DNA of 6,777 nucleotides from Clostridia bacterium (lineage in GTDB: Bacteria; Bacillota; Clostridia; Oscillospirales; CAG-272), in assembly GCA_017453085.1 (NCBI GenBank), contig JAFTKV010000216.1:1-6777 (forward strand), in the 5' to 3' direction. Shown piece by piece: positions 1 through 5,464 of the stretch (its first letter is position 1; every line of letters begins with the position of its first letter). The notes beneath the pieces were generated by a model. It did not search any database. It saw nothing but the letters and a program-made list of their open reading frames with translations, and was not told the origin of the DNA. Made by a program: the position numbers and the translations under genes.

Positions 1-953
1 GAAAGCAACCGCACGGCCTGGGTGATCACTTGGGCGGGGTCGCACCCGATGATCCGCAGGGAGGGTGCGATCCCACGCTCGCTCTGCTCTCGCAAAACCA
101 GCGTGGGGACGCCCAAAAATGCTGCCTCCTCCTGCAGACCGCCGCTGTCGGTGAGCAGCAGGGTCAGCCTGGGCAGAAGATGGGCGCAGACGGGATAGGG
201 TAGCGGTGGAAGGAGGCGGATGCGGGGATGATCACACGTGGCAGCTAACTCCGGAGAGGGATGGGCGGGGAAGAGGATCGTGCAATCGGGGATCGTATCG
301 GCGATCCGCTTCAGCGCCGCCAGAAGAGCGGGAAGCGCAGCGGCGTTTTCTCTGCGATGGAGCGTGCAAAGGACGATCCTTCCATCCGTAGTGGGAAGCG
401 CAGGGGTGGGACGGGAGAGGATCAACCGAAGCCCGTCCGGACCGCTGTTGCCGGTGACGGCGATCCGTCCGTTCACCCGCTCGGTGCACAGGGCGTCGGC
501 GTCGGCATCGGTGGGGCAAAGGTGGAGATCGGCCAGCGGGGCGATCATCCGACGGTGCGCCTCCTCGGGGAAGGGATGCTTTGCATACGTACGCAGGCCG
601 GCCTCCACGTGGATCAGCGGATGCCCTCCGTAAAACGCCGCCAGCGCACCGCCGAGTGCCGTCGTGGTGTCGCCCTGTACGATCACTCCGTCGGGCGCAA
701 GATCGGCAAGCAACGGTGGCAGACGGCGCAGCATTTCGGCGAGCAGCTTCTCCGGCGTTCGGCCGGGGCAAAAGGGAATGGGGGTGTAGCGCGGTCTTTC
801 TCCGAAAGCGGCAAGGGTGTCGGTAAGCAGATCACCGTGCTGTCCCGTGGCAATGAACTCCGCCCGTGCCCCCCGACGGCGCAGCTCTGCCGCTACGGGA
901 GCACGCTTGATCGCCTCGGGACGAGTCCCGGCGATGAGAAGAAATACAGGCAT
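1..953 (-). CDS. wecB: UDP-N-acetylglucosamine 2-epimerase (non-hydrolysing), 3' end outside window
   Basis: 317 complete codons are visible; the C-terminus runs off the left edge. The family (WecB/MnaA, GT-B fold) interconverts UDP-GlcNAc and UDP-ManNAc in the cytosol, supplying ManNAc for teichoic-acid linkage units, capsule or enterobacterial common antigen. Seen here: the N-terminal GTRPEAIK motif (residues 9-16), QGDTTTA with Asp95, HVEAGLRT with Glu117, PFPEE with Glu131, a LHRREN motif with His199, and TDSGGLQEEA at about 268-277. These correspond to the family's catalytic acids and nucleotide-binding loops. Two departures are visible: the usual N after PFPEE(A/M) is H, and the late TERPE motif reads SERGI. 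The ATG at 953 puts GTRPE at the expected place. No normal Shine-Dalgarno lies directly before it; a perfect AAGGAGGT (995-1002) is separated from the start by a hairpin. It is divergent from a flippase gene, fitting a surface-glycan role. The exact glycan is unknown. The symbol mnaA would be equally valid. Confidence 0.93.
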   Translation of the reverse strand, partial: MPVFLLIAGTRPEAIKRAPVAAELRRRGARAEFIATGQHGDLLTDTLAAFGERPRYTPIPFCPGRTPEKLLAEMLRRLPPLLADLAPDGVIVQGDTTTALGGALAAFYGGHPLIHVEAGLRTYAKHPFPEEAHRRMIAPLADLHLCPTDADADALCTERVNGRIAVTGNSGPDGLRLILSRPTPALPTTDGRIVLCTLHRRENAAALPALLAALKRIADTIPDCTILFPAHPSPELAATCDHPRIRLLPPLPYPVCAHLLPRLTLLLTDSGGLQEEAAFLGVPTLVLREQSERGIAPSLRIIGCDPAQVITQAVRLL

Positions 954-960
954 TTTCTTC

Positions 961-1010
961 TTGGAGGGAACTTCTTGTAAGAAGTTCCCTCCAAACCTCC
1001 TTCAAGAACT
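961..1010 (-). repeat. Palindromic repeat, copy A (full), in the epimerase leader
   Basis: Read on the minus strand, the unit is AAGTTCTTGAAGGAGGTT followed by a perfect inverted repeat. The arms are TTGGAGGGAACTTCTT and its complement (961-976 and 979-994), with only two bases between them at the centre. The hairpin ends 7 bases before the epimerase ATG. The 20 bases at 991-1010 recur exactly at 1114-1133, and the whole unit recurs with sequence changes at 5465-5515. Compensated differences in the stem argue that the fold matters. No T-run follows, so it is not a standard terminator. It is probably a dispersed lineage-specific repeat, possibly an RNA element. Confidence 0.85.
995..1002 (-). 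promoter_or_regulatory. Perfect Shine-Dalgarno placed upstream of a hairpin
   Basis: AAGGAGGT on the minus strand matches the 16S anti-Shine-Dalgarno over 8 bases. It lies 41 bases from the epimerase ATG, far too distant in a linear message. The 34-base perfect hairpin (961-994) fills almost all of that gap. With the hairpin folded, the remaining spacer is 7 bases, which is a normal distance. Whether it acts this way is inference. Confidence 0.45.
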
Positions 1011-1019
1011 TTTTTAGTG

Positions 1020-1041
1020 GTCGGGCAAATACTTGCCCGAC
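1020..1041 (-). repeat. 9-bp hairpin in the epimerase leader
   Basis: GTCGGGCAA (1020-1028) and TTGCCCGAC (1033-1041) are perfect complements around a 4-base ATAC loop. It lies between the TATAAT box at 1060-1065 and repeat copy A, so it would be in the epimerase 5' leader if that promoter is used. There is no adequate T-run directly after it on either strand. It may be a stability or regulatory hairpin, or part of a larger repeat unit. Confidence 0.6.
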
Positions 1042-1059
1042 GGAGTGTCGAAAAAACAA

Positions 1060-1065
1060 ATTATA
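1060..1065 (-). promoter_or_regulatory. Candidate -10 box for the epimerase gene
   Basis: TATAAT on the minus strand is a perfect sigma-A -10 hexamer about 95 bases upstream of the epimerase leader hairpin end and ATG. No good -35 sits at 16-18 bases; the best nearby is a poor TTGGGT at 19 bases. Used alone, it would give a leader of about 100 bases carrying both hairpins and the distant Shine-Dalgarno. Confidence 0.35.
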
Positions 1066-1097
1066 TTCTGCTGTGTTCGCACAAACCCAAAGCAACA

Positions 1098-1133
1098 TTT
1101 GGTAGGCAAGGTTCCAAACCTCCTTCAAGAACT
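1098..1133 (-). repeat. Palindromic repeat, copy B (partial)
   Basis: AGTTCTTGAAGGAGGTTTGG on the minus strand is an exact 20-base match to copy A. The long stem of the full copies is missing; only a short TTTGG/CCAAA pair (1098-1102 with 1114-1118) around 11 bases remains. It has the same orientation as copy A and lies 123 bases from it, so it looks like a decayed or truncated copy. Confidence 0.7.
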
Positions 1134-1176
1134 ATTAGCGGAAAGCAACAGAACAACAGATCCATTCAAATATATG

Positions 1177-1204
1177 CGGGAGATTTTCGGAATTTTCCCG
1201 AAAA
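1177..1204. repeat. Overlapping inverted repeats upstream of the flippase promoter
   Basis: TTTTCGG (1184-1190) pairs with CCGAAAA (1198-1204), and CGGGA (1177-1181) pairs with TCCCG (1196-1200). The two pairings share bases and exclude each other. They end four bases before the proposed -35 box, so they could be an operator-like site or chance. Confidence 0.4.
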
Positions 1205-1207
1205 CTC

Positions 1208-1236
1208 TTGTAAATTCCGACGATTTGTGCTAAACT
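1208..1236 (+). promoter_or_regulatory. Sigma-A-type extended -10 promoter for the flippase
   Basis: A TTGTAA -35 (1208-1213, 4 of 6) is followed after exactly 17 bases by TAAACT (1231-1236, 4 of 6). TG at 1228-1229 makes it an extended -10. Transcription would start near 1243 and give a short leader of about 20 bases containing the ribosome binding site. Confidence 0.55.
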
Positions 1237-1264
1237 AAAGCAAGTTACAATGGGGAGGTCTGTT

Positions 1265-2713
1265 ATGGCAGAAGATAAGCGTTATAAAAAGTTGGTTGGC
1301 AATACTGCCATCATCGGACTGGGTCAGCTGGGCTCCAAGGTGCTGGTCTATCTGTTGGTGCGTCTGTACACCGCAGTTATGTCCACCGAGGAGTATTCCA
1401 TTGCCTCCAACCTGACCGAAACGGCCACCCTGCTGATCCCGCTCCTTTCGCTGGGCATCGGAGAGGCGGTCTTCCGCTTTGGCATGGATCGGAGCTTTAA
1501 CAAGAAGGACGTTTTCAGCGGAGGCTTCGTTGCTGCGCTGATGGGCGCGATCCTGCTGGCGGCGGTGATCCCCGTCCTCTGTGCGATCCCCTATATGCAG
1601 GGCAGAGAATGGCTGGTGCTGGTGTACGTATTCGCCTCGATTCTCCACACGATCTGCTCCCAGTTCTTGCGGGCGGAGGGCAAGTTCAAGCTCTACGCCG
1701 TACAGGGCCTATTGAACACCGCGCTGGTCATCACCTGCAACGTGATCTTCCTGCTTCCGCTGAAGATGTCCTACGTGGGCTACGTTCTGTCGGTTGCGGT
1801 AGCCGATCTCTTTGCCACCGTGTTCATGGTGATCGCGGGACGGCTGTGGAAGCATTTTGACCTTCGTGCGGTGCAAAAATCCACCCTCAAGGAGATGCTG
1901 AAGTACAGCATCCCCATGATCCCCGCCAACATCTTCTGGTGGATCACCAACGTTTCCGACCGTTATATGGTCACCTGGTTCCTGGGTGATGCGGAAAACG
2001 GTCTCTATTCGGCATCCTATAAGATTCCCACGCTGATGATGACCATCTCGGGTATCTTCATCAACGCTTGGCGGAACAGTGCGGTGGACGAGCGGGATTC
2101 GGAGGACGGCGCCCTCTTCTACGAGCGGGTCTTCTCCGCCTTTACTGCGGGCATCTGCCTGATCGGCGGCTGTATCATCGCCTTTACCAAGATCATCACC
2201 GCCATTATGTTTGATCCGTCCTACAAGGATGCGTGGGTAAATATTCCCGTGCTGTCTTTGGCGATGGTATTCTTTAACTTGGTCTCTTTCTTAGGCAGTT
2301 TGTATATTGCCGAGAAGAAATCCTCCTATTCCTTCCTGACCTCCATGGTGGGAGCCGTAGTCAACGTGGCACTAAACCTGCTGCTGATCCCCACCAAGCT
2401 GGGCGCAATGGGTGCGGCTCTTGCGACCTTCGCCAGCTATCTGGTGGTCTTCCTCCTGCGGGTATGGACCGCCAAAAAGATCAAGCCCTTCCGAATGCAC
2501 ATGGGCAGGATCGGCCTGAACTCGCTGCTGCTGATCGCTCAGGTGGTTGTGATCCTGTGGTCCTTCCCCTACTGGATTTTGGTGGAGGGCGTGCTGCTGG
2601 CAGCACTGGCAGCACTCAACTGCAAGCCGCTTTTGCAGATGGTCGGTCTGCTGTTTGGCGGCAGACGGGCCAAACCCGCTTCAGCGGTTGAGAAGCAGAA
2701 GCCCCAGGAGTAA
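1265..2713 (+). CDS. Oligosaccharide flippase (Wzx/polysaccharide biosynthesis protein, MATE-like)
   Basis: 482 aa, a usual length for the family. Such proteins sit in the cytoplasmic membrane and flip lipid-linked oligosaccharide units outward for polysaccharide, O-antigen or teichoic-type assembly. The protein opens with KKLVGNTAIIGLGQLGSK, the typical amphipathic start and first membrane helix, and shows about 12-14 hydrophobic segments across its length. The paired SIPMIPANIFWW and SDRYMVTWFLG stretch (around residues 213-240) is characteristic of Wzx-like transporters. The tail after about 465 is soluble and rich in Lys, Gln and Pro. I start at ATG 1265 because GGGGAGG (1252-1258) lies 6 bases before it; the in-frame ATG at 1250 overlaps that site. 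The last 33 bases overlap the convergent gene on the other strand. The divergent epimerase supports a glycan-export job. SpoVB-like or other MVF-superfamily members are alternatives, but Wzx-like is the better fit. Confidence 0.88.
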   Translation: MAEDKRYKKLVGNTAIIGLGQLGSKVLVYLLVRLYTAVMSTEEYSIASNLTETATLLIPLLSLGIGEAVFRFGMDRSFNKKDVFSGGFVAALMGAILLAAVIPVLCAIPYMQGREWLVLVYVFASILHTICSQFLRAEGKFKLYAVQGLLNTALVITCNVIFLLPLKMSYVGYVLSVAVADLFATVFMVIAGRLWKHFDLRAVQKSTLKEMLKYSIPMIPANIFWWITNVSDRYMVTWFLGDAENGLYSASYKIPTLMMTISGIFINAWRNSAVDERDSEDGALFYERVFSAFTAGICLIGGCIIAFTKIITAIMFDPSYKDAWVNIPVLSLAMVFFNLVSFLGSLYIAEKKSSYSFLTSMVGAVVNVALNLLLIPTKLGAMGAALATFASYLVVFLLRVWTAKKIKPFRMHMGRIGLNSLLLIAQVVVILWSFPYWILVEGVLLAALAALNCKPLLQMVGLLFGGRRAKPASAVEKQKPQE

Positions 2714-3211
2714 ATAGACCTGATCCTCCTGACTGCAGGTGAGCAGCATCAGGAGCATCCAATAGAGCATCAGATCCTCCAGCGTCAGCGACCGCAAAAG
2801 GTCAAGGGACAATAGCGGCTCGCCGGATGGCGGTGGGCTTACCTGCTCCGATGGCAGATCGGCAAGGCTCTCTTCCTCCGGCGGAGCTTCCGAAGCCGGG
2901 ATGGGGGCAGGCTCACTTAGCGGAGGCTCCTCCGTTGAAAGCGGCATTGGTGCTTCCTCCGAAAAAAGTGGCAGAGCCGACTGAGACTCTTGCTCGTCAG
3001 CGGGCTCCTCCTCCCGTGGAGGGATGACCGCCTCGGGAAAATCCTGCCGATTTCGCTGCCGCAGAGCGTCGGGATCGGCGAAGACGGTGCCGGTATAATC
3101 GGGCGGCGGGGACGGCTCTCTGCCGCCCTTTCCCGATAACGGGGCGGAGGAATAGTATTCCCGACGTGCGGCCTCGGGCAGAGCGGCGCGGATGTATTTT
3201 CTGCTGTACAC
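2681..3211 (-). CDS. Hypothetical 176-aa protein: Pro/Glu-rich middle, hydrophobic Leu-rich C-terminus
   Basis: Not recognised. The start is GTG at 3211, chosen because GGGAGG (3220-3225) lies 8 bases before it. A longer frame upstream would run into the preceding gene. Residues 1-50 are basic (YSRKYIRAA) and polar. Residues 60-130 are dominated by Pro, Glu, Ser and Ala and probably disordered. Residues 133-176 form two hydrophobic Leu-rich helices (about 147-158 and 165-174) split by a polar SQEDQ turn, which could be a membrane hairpin or a helix-packing module. It is the third gene of a minus-strand unit, 17 bases after the second, and ends inside the 3' end of the convergent flippase. Leu-rich tails with an acidic break occur in other uncharacterised clostridial proteins by my recollection. 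Function is not known; an envelope or spore role would be a guess. Confidence 0.7.
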   Translation of the reverse strand: MYSRKYIRAALPEAARREYYSSAPLSGKGGREPSPPPDYTGTVFADPDALRQRNRQDFPEAVIPPREEEPADEQESQSALPLFSEEAPMPLSTEEPPLSEPAPIPASEAPPEEESLADLPSEQVSPPPSGEPLLSLDLLRSLTLEDLMLYWMLLMLLTCSQEDQVYLLLGLLLLNR

Positions 3212-3228
3212 GGCGACATCCTCCCTTC

Positions 3229-3681
3229 TCAAAACAGCCTGCCGAGCCCCATATGCTCGGCGGCGTTGAACAGTCCCAGCAGCTTGATGAGAAACTGCAC
3301 CTTTTCCCGTTTCTCCTCCGGCAGAAAGGGACAGATGGATCGGAGCAGCTGTACCCGATCCTCGTGGCAAGGGGCGGGACGCCTCTTTGGCTCCTTCTCC
3401 TGTGGGGCCGAAGCCGCCACGGATTCAGCCTTTGGCTCGCCCGATGGGGCAGAGCTGTTCATCAGCCCTGCCAACAGATCGGCAAAGCTTCCCTGCGGCG
3501 ATGCGGCAGGAGCTGCAGACGAGGGCTGAGCCGGTGCTTCTTGCGCCGCGCCTCCGAACAGACCGTTCAGTGCGCCCGAGGAGGCCAATGCCGAGGCCAT
3601 TTGCATGGCGTTTTTCAGCAGCTCCGGATTGGAGGCAAGACCGGAGAGCAGATCGGCGGTGCCCCATGCGCCGTCGGTCAT
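3229..3681 (-). CDS. Hypothetical 150-aa protein with two DLL-GL motifs and a helical C-terminus
   Basis: Not recognised. Start ATG 3681 is preceded by GGGAGG (3688-3693) at 6 bases and overlaps the previous gene's stop in an ATGA arrangement, so the two are probably translationally coupled. The protein has a helical N-terminus with SNPELLKNAMQMASALASSG (residues 17-36) and an Ala/Pro/Ser-rich linker (45-65). A second copy of the opening motif follows: TADLLSGLASN at 8-18 is echoed by FADLLAGLMNS at 67-77. After another low-complexity stretch comes a C-terminal block with VQLLRSICPFLPEEKREKVQ (110-129) and LIKLLGLF. That C-terminal pattern, a short helix then P-x-L then basic/acidic residues and a second Leu-rich helix, looks like a real conserved domain. 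No signal peptide is seen. It is probably a small scaffold or structural protein, but this is inference. Confidence 0.75.
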   Translation of the reverse strand: MTDGAWGTADLLSGLASNPELLKNAMQMASALASSGALNGLFGGAAQEAPAQPSSAAPAASPQGSFADLLAGLMNSSAPSGEPKAESVAASAPQEKEPKRRPAPCHEDRVQLLRSICPFLPEEKREKVQFLIKLLGLFNAAEHMGLGRLF

Positions 3682-3923
3682 GATCCGCCTCCCAGGTCAT
3701 GCAGCAAAGAGGCGGGAGATTTTTTCAGCTTCTCCTGCAGAAGACGAAGATCCTCGTCGGATGCATTTTTCAGCATATTCTTGAAGGCGGGAGCGTTGGC
3801 GGCGGCAGACCTTGCCTGCTCGGGGGAAAGCCCTACGGCGCGGGCGGCGGTGAAGAGCATTGCCGCAAAGCGGTCGTTGTCGATCTCGGCCAGCGCACGC
3901 AGTTTAGAAGGATCCATTTGCAT
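3678..3923 (-). CDS. Hypothetical 81-aa helical protein, first gene of a three-gene unit
   Basis: Not recognised. The protein appears entirely alpha-helical and soluble, with no Cys: DPSKLRALAEIDNDRFAAM, then AVGLSPEQARSAAANAPAFK, then ASDEDLRLLQEKLKKSPASL, ending in GGGS. Start ATG 3923 is used because GAGG lies 9 bases before it on the minus strand. An ATG at 3917 and a TTG at 3929 are possible alternatives. The TGA stop overlaps the next gene's ATG. It is divergent from the phosphoesterase with an 84-base gap. The DxxDLRLL...KLK pattern suggests a small helical bundle or adaptor that works with the next gene product, but no function can be assigned. A much longer frame extending upstream is antisense to the phosphoesterase and is not credible. 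Confidence 0.72.
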   Translation of the reverse strand: MQMDPSKLRALAEIDNDRFAAMLFTAARAVGLSPEQARSAAANAPAFKNMLKNASDEDLRLLQEKLKKSPASLLHDLGGGS

Positions 3924-3955
3924 ATTCAAATACCTCGTTTCACCTGGATACTGCC

Positions 3956-3984
3956 AATATATGCAAAAAACGCCTTTGTGTGAG
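3956..3984 (-). promoter_or_regulatory. Candidate promoter for the three-gene minus-strand unit
   Basis: On the minus strand, CTCACA (3979-3984, 4 of 6) and TATATT (3956-3961, 5 of 6) are 17 bases apart. The start site would be near 3949 with a leader of about 26 bases before ATG 3923. The -35 is weak. A sporulation-sigma promoter cannot be excluded, since the -10 region reads GCATATATT. Confidence 0.35.
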
Positions 3985-3987
3985 GCG
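3965..3987 (-). terminator. Terminator-like hairpin between divergent genes
   Basis: On the minus strand, CGCCT (3983-3987) pairs with AGGCG (3971-3975) around a 7-base loop, followed directly by six T (3965-3970). The form is that of a small Rho-independent terminator, but it overlaps the candidate promoter for the genes just downstream. It might stop antisense transcripts coming out of the phosphoesterase gene, or be chance. Confidence 0.35.
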
Positions 3988-4007
3988 CTAAAATCGGAAA
4001 GGATTTT

Positions 4008-4490
4008 ATGAAACTGATCGTTTTTTCGGACAGTCACGGCGTGAACTACGGAATGATGGAGGCGATGACCCTCCACCCGAACGCCGATTGCTATTTGCAT
4101 TTGGGGGACGGTGCGCCCGAGTTCGTCAGCCTTTGCCAAGGTCGGGGACTCCCCTGGGCGGCGGTGCGGGGCAATTGCGATTTTGCCTGCGATCTGCCCG
4201 TCGAGCTGACGCTGAACTTTGGTGGATTTACCTTTTATCTGACGCACGGACACATCTGCGGTGCCAAATCCTCCACAGCAGGGCTTCGCTCCCGAGGCAG
4301 GGAGGCAGATGCGGACGTGATCCTGTTCGGTCACACCCACATCGCTCACTCGGAGTACGAGTCGGACAGCACGCATCCCTATTATCTCTTCAACCCCGGC
4401 GCGGTGGGCAGAAGCTACGGCGCAAAGCCCTCCTACGGCGTGATCGAGATCAAAGGGAAGAGCCTCCTGCTTAGTCACGGATATTTATAA
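4008..4490 (+). CDS. YfcE/MJ0936-family metallophosphoesterase
   Basis: 160 aa, full length for this small family of dimetal cytosolic phosphodiesterases. All metal-binding motifs of the calcineurin-like fold are visible in order: D-x-H in FSDSHG (Asp8, His10), GD in LGDG (Asp34), GNxD in RGNCD (Asn56), THGH (His80, His82) and GHTH (His109, His111). NPGAVGRSYG follows at about 129-138. Family members hydrolyse model phosphodiesters such as bis-pNPP with Mn2+; the natural substrate is generally unknown, so I give no gene symbol. Start ATG 4008 has GGAAAGGA 4 bases upstream. In many Firmicutes this gene follows the one for a RdgB/HAM1-type NTP pyrophosphatase; here it stands alone, divergent from the hypothetical three-gene unit. 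Its stop codon shares bases with the terminator of the convergent gene. Confidence 0.93.
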   Translation: MKLIVFSDSHGVNYGMMEAMTLHPNADCYLHLGDGAPEFVSLCQGRGLPWAAVRGNCDFACDLPVELTLNFGGFTFYLTHGHICGAKSSTAGLRSRGREADADVILFGHTHIAHSEYESDSTHPYYLFNPGAVGRSYGAKPSYGVIEIKGKSLLLSHGYL

Positions 4491-4523
4491 AAAACGGTGC
4501 AGCCGCTAACACGGCCGCACCGT
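4489..4523 (-). terminator. Rho-independent terminator of the 196-aa protein gene
   Basis: On the minus strand, ACGGTGC pairs with GCACCGT (4517-4523 with 4494-4500). An inner GCCG/CGGC pair (4502-4505 with 4512-4515) extends the stem across one A-C mismatch to a 6-base loop. Six T follow (complement of 4489-4494). It is directional: no T-run follows on the plus strand. The T-run overlaps the TAA of the convergent phosphoesterase. Confidence 0.85.
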
Positions 4524-4540
4524 CAGATTGGATAGATTGG

Positions 4541-5131
4541 CTAGTCCTTCTTTTTGGAGACCAGCAGGATGATCACGATCACTACTGCTGCTGCGATCAC
4601 CAGAGCGACGACCAGACCGGTCCAGCGGAAGCCGGTATTGCCGTCTGTCTGCGCGTTGTCGCCGGTCTCGGCGGCATTGGTGGTGGTAGGAGCAGTGGTG
4701 CCGGGAGCTACCTGCTCGGTACGGTTGGCATCGTCTGTGCCGGGAGTGGGATCATCGCCCGTCTCGGCAGGCGTATTGGGGGTGGTGGAAGCTCCGTTGC
4801 CCTCGGAGGTTACTCCGGGGAGGATTCCGCCGTCGTCGGGAGTATTCTGACTGCCGTCATCCGCCATGCCGTCGTCGATGGAGCCGTCGGGATTCAAGCC
4901 GTCGCCTACCGTTCCGTCGTTGGGAGCGCTGCTATCGGGATCCAGCGCGTCGGAAACGTCTCTGCCGAACCGGCGGATGCCGTCGCGCATATCGCCCATG
5001 ATCCCTCGGTCGTCCCGTCCGCGGAGGGTCGCCGCCTGCAGAGGCAGACAGAAGGAGATAGCCAGTAAAGTCATTACGGCAAAGAGTGCGATCCACCGTC
5101 TGCCGTGAAAAAGCCGATTTGTTTTGTGCAT
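4541..5131 (-). CDS. Secreted, C-terminally membrane-anchored low-complexity protein
   Basis: 196 aa, not recognised. The start is ATG 5131, with AAAGGA (5142-5147) 10 bases upstream; it yields a textbook signal peptide, with basic MHKTNRLFHGRR, a hydrophobic core at 13-29, and likely cleavage after LQA at residue 33. Residues 36-65 are charged (RGRDDRGIMGDMRDGIRR). Residues 65-168 are an Asp/Gly/Thr/Pro/Asn-rich, probably disordered stalk. A transmembrane helix at about 170-191 is followed by SKKKD. The layout (signal peptide, stalk, helix, positive tail) resembles sortase substrates, and AETGD occurs twice (122-126 and 154-158), but a true LPxTG is absent, so it is probably held by the helix itself. 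It is likely displayed on the outer face of the cytoplasmic membrane. It has its own terminator and is not in an operon within the window. Confidence 0.8.
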   Translation of the reverse strand: MHKTNRLFHGRRWIALFAVMTLLAISFCLPLQAATLRGRDDRGIMGDMRDGIRRFGRDVSDALDPDSSAPNDGTVGDGLNPDGSIDDGMADDGSQNTPDDGGILPGVTSEGNGASTTPNTPAETGDDPTPGTDDANRTEQVAPGTTAPTTTNAAETGDNAQTDGNTGFRWTGLVVALVIAAAVVIVIILLVSKKKD

Positions 5132-5311
5132 AGTTTCAACATCCTTTCTTGCCTTTTCACGCCTTATTGTGCGCCGCGCGGGGTGCGTCATGCGTGGAAA
5201 AGCGTAGTGGATGTGGGAGATTTTGCGAAAATCGGATTTTGGTGGCTAAGTGTTAGTGCTGATAAAACTGACAGGAGTTTAAGGAAGCAATTCCTGCAAA
5301 ATTGTAATTGA

Positions 5312-5368
5312 TCTGAGGAGGGAGAAAGAACCATCTCAGACGCCGAAGCTCCTTTCTCCCTCCTCAGA
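5312..5368. repeat. Long perfect hairpin, 17-bp stem
   Basis: TCTGAGGAGGGAGAAAG (5312-5328) is perfectly complementary to 5352-5368, around a 23-base loop. No T-run follows on either side, so it is not a standard terminator. The loop contains CTCAGA (5335-5340), which can also pair with the first six bases of the left arm, giving a weaker alternative fold. The left arm contains AGGAGGGAG, a strong Shine-Dalgarno look-alike, but no start codon follows at a useful distance. It may be a dispersed repeat or the core of a small RNA. Confidence 0.65.
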
Positions 5369-5464
5369 CTCCACCCTCTATCTCCTTGGCGGTGCCTTTT
5401 CGGGGCTGTGCTTTTCAGGCCTGCTGAGAGGACTGTGCCTATTTGCCTAGTGTAATATTTATAT

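Larger units (their letters stand above)
954..1249. other. Divergent intergenic region between epimerase and flippase genes
   Basis: About 300 bases without a credible gene, more AT-rich than the flanking genes. It holds, left to right: a full palindromic repeat copy, a 9-bp hairpin, a TATAAT box reading toward the epimerase, a partial copy of the same repeat, a small inverted repeat, and the flippase promoter and ribosome binding site. Short open frames crossing it lack ribosome binding sites and cut through the repeats, so I do not call them. Confidence 0.8.

Noticed and set aside
261..980. 239-aa plus-strand open frame antisense to the epimerase
   Set aside because: The minus-strand frame carries every epimerase motif in order; the plus-strand protein is an Arg/Gly-rich shadow of GC-rich coding sequence.
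961..994. Repeat A hairpin as a Rho-independent terminator
   Set aside because: No T-run follows the stem on either strand, and it lies just before a start codon on the coding strand.
1017..1238. Short plus-strand frames (66-73 aa) in the epimerase-flippase gap
   Set aside because: They lie in repeats and the promoter, without ribosome binding sites.
1250..1264. ATG at 1250 as the flippase start
   Set aside because: It overlaps the GGGGAGG ribosome binding site that serves ATG 1265, and has no site of its own.
2725..2755. CTCCTGA/TCAGGAG inverted repeat after the flippase stop
   Set aside because: It lies within the coding region of the opposite-strand gene and has no T-run; repetitive Leu/Glu codons explain it.
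3166..4011. 281-aa plus-strand open frame across the three small genes
   Set aside because: It has no family resemblance and is Cys/Arg/Ser-rich, as shadows are. The minus strand has three well-placed ribosome binding sites and an ATGA overlap.
3678..4478. 266-aa minus-strand frame that would extend the 81-aa protein upstream
   Set aside because: The extension is antisense to the phosphoesterase, whose motifs are all intact, and the proper ribosome binding site lies just before ATG 3923.
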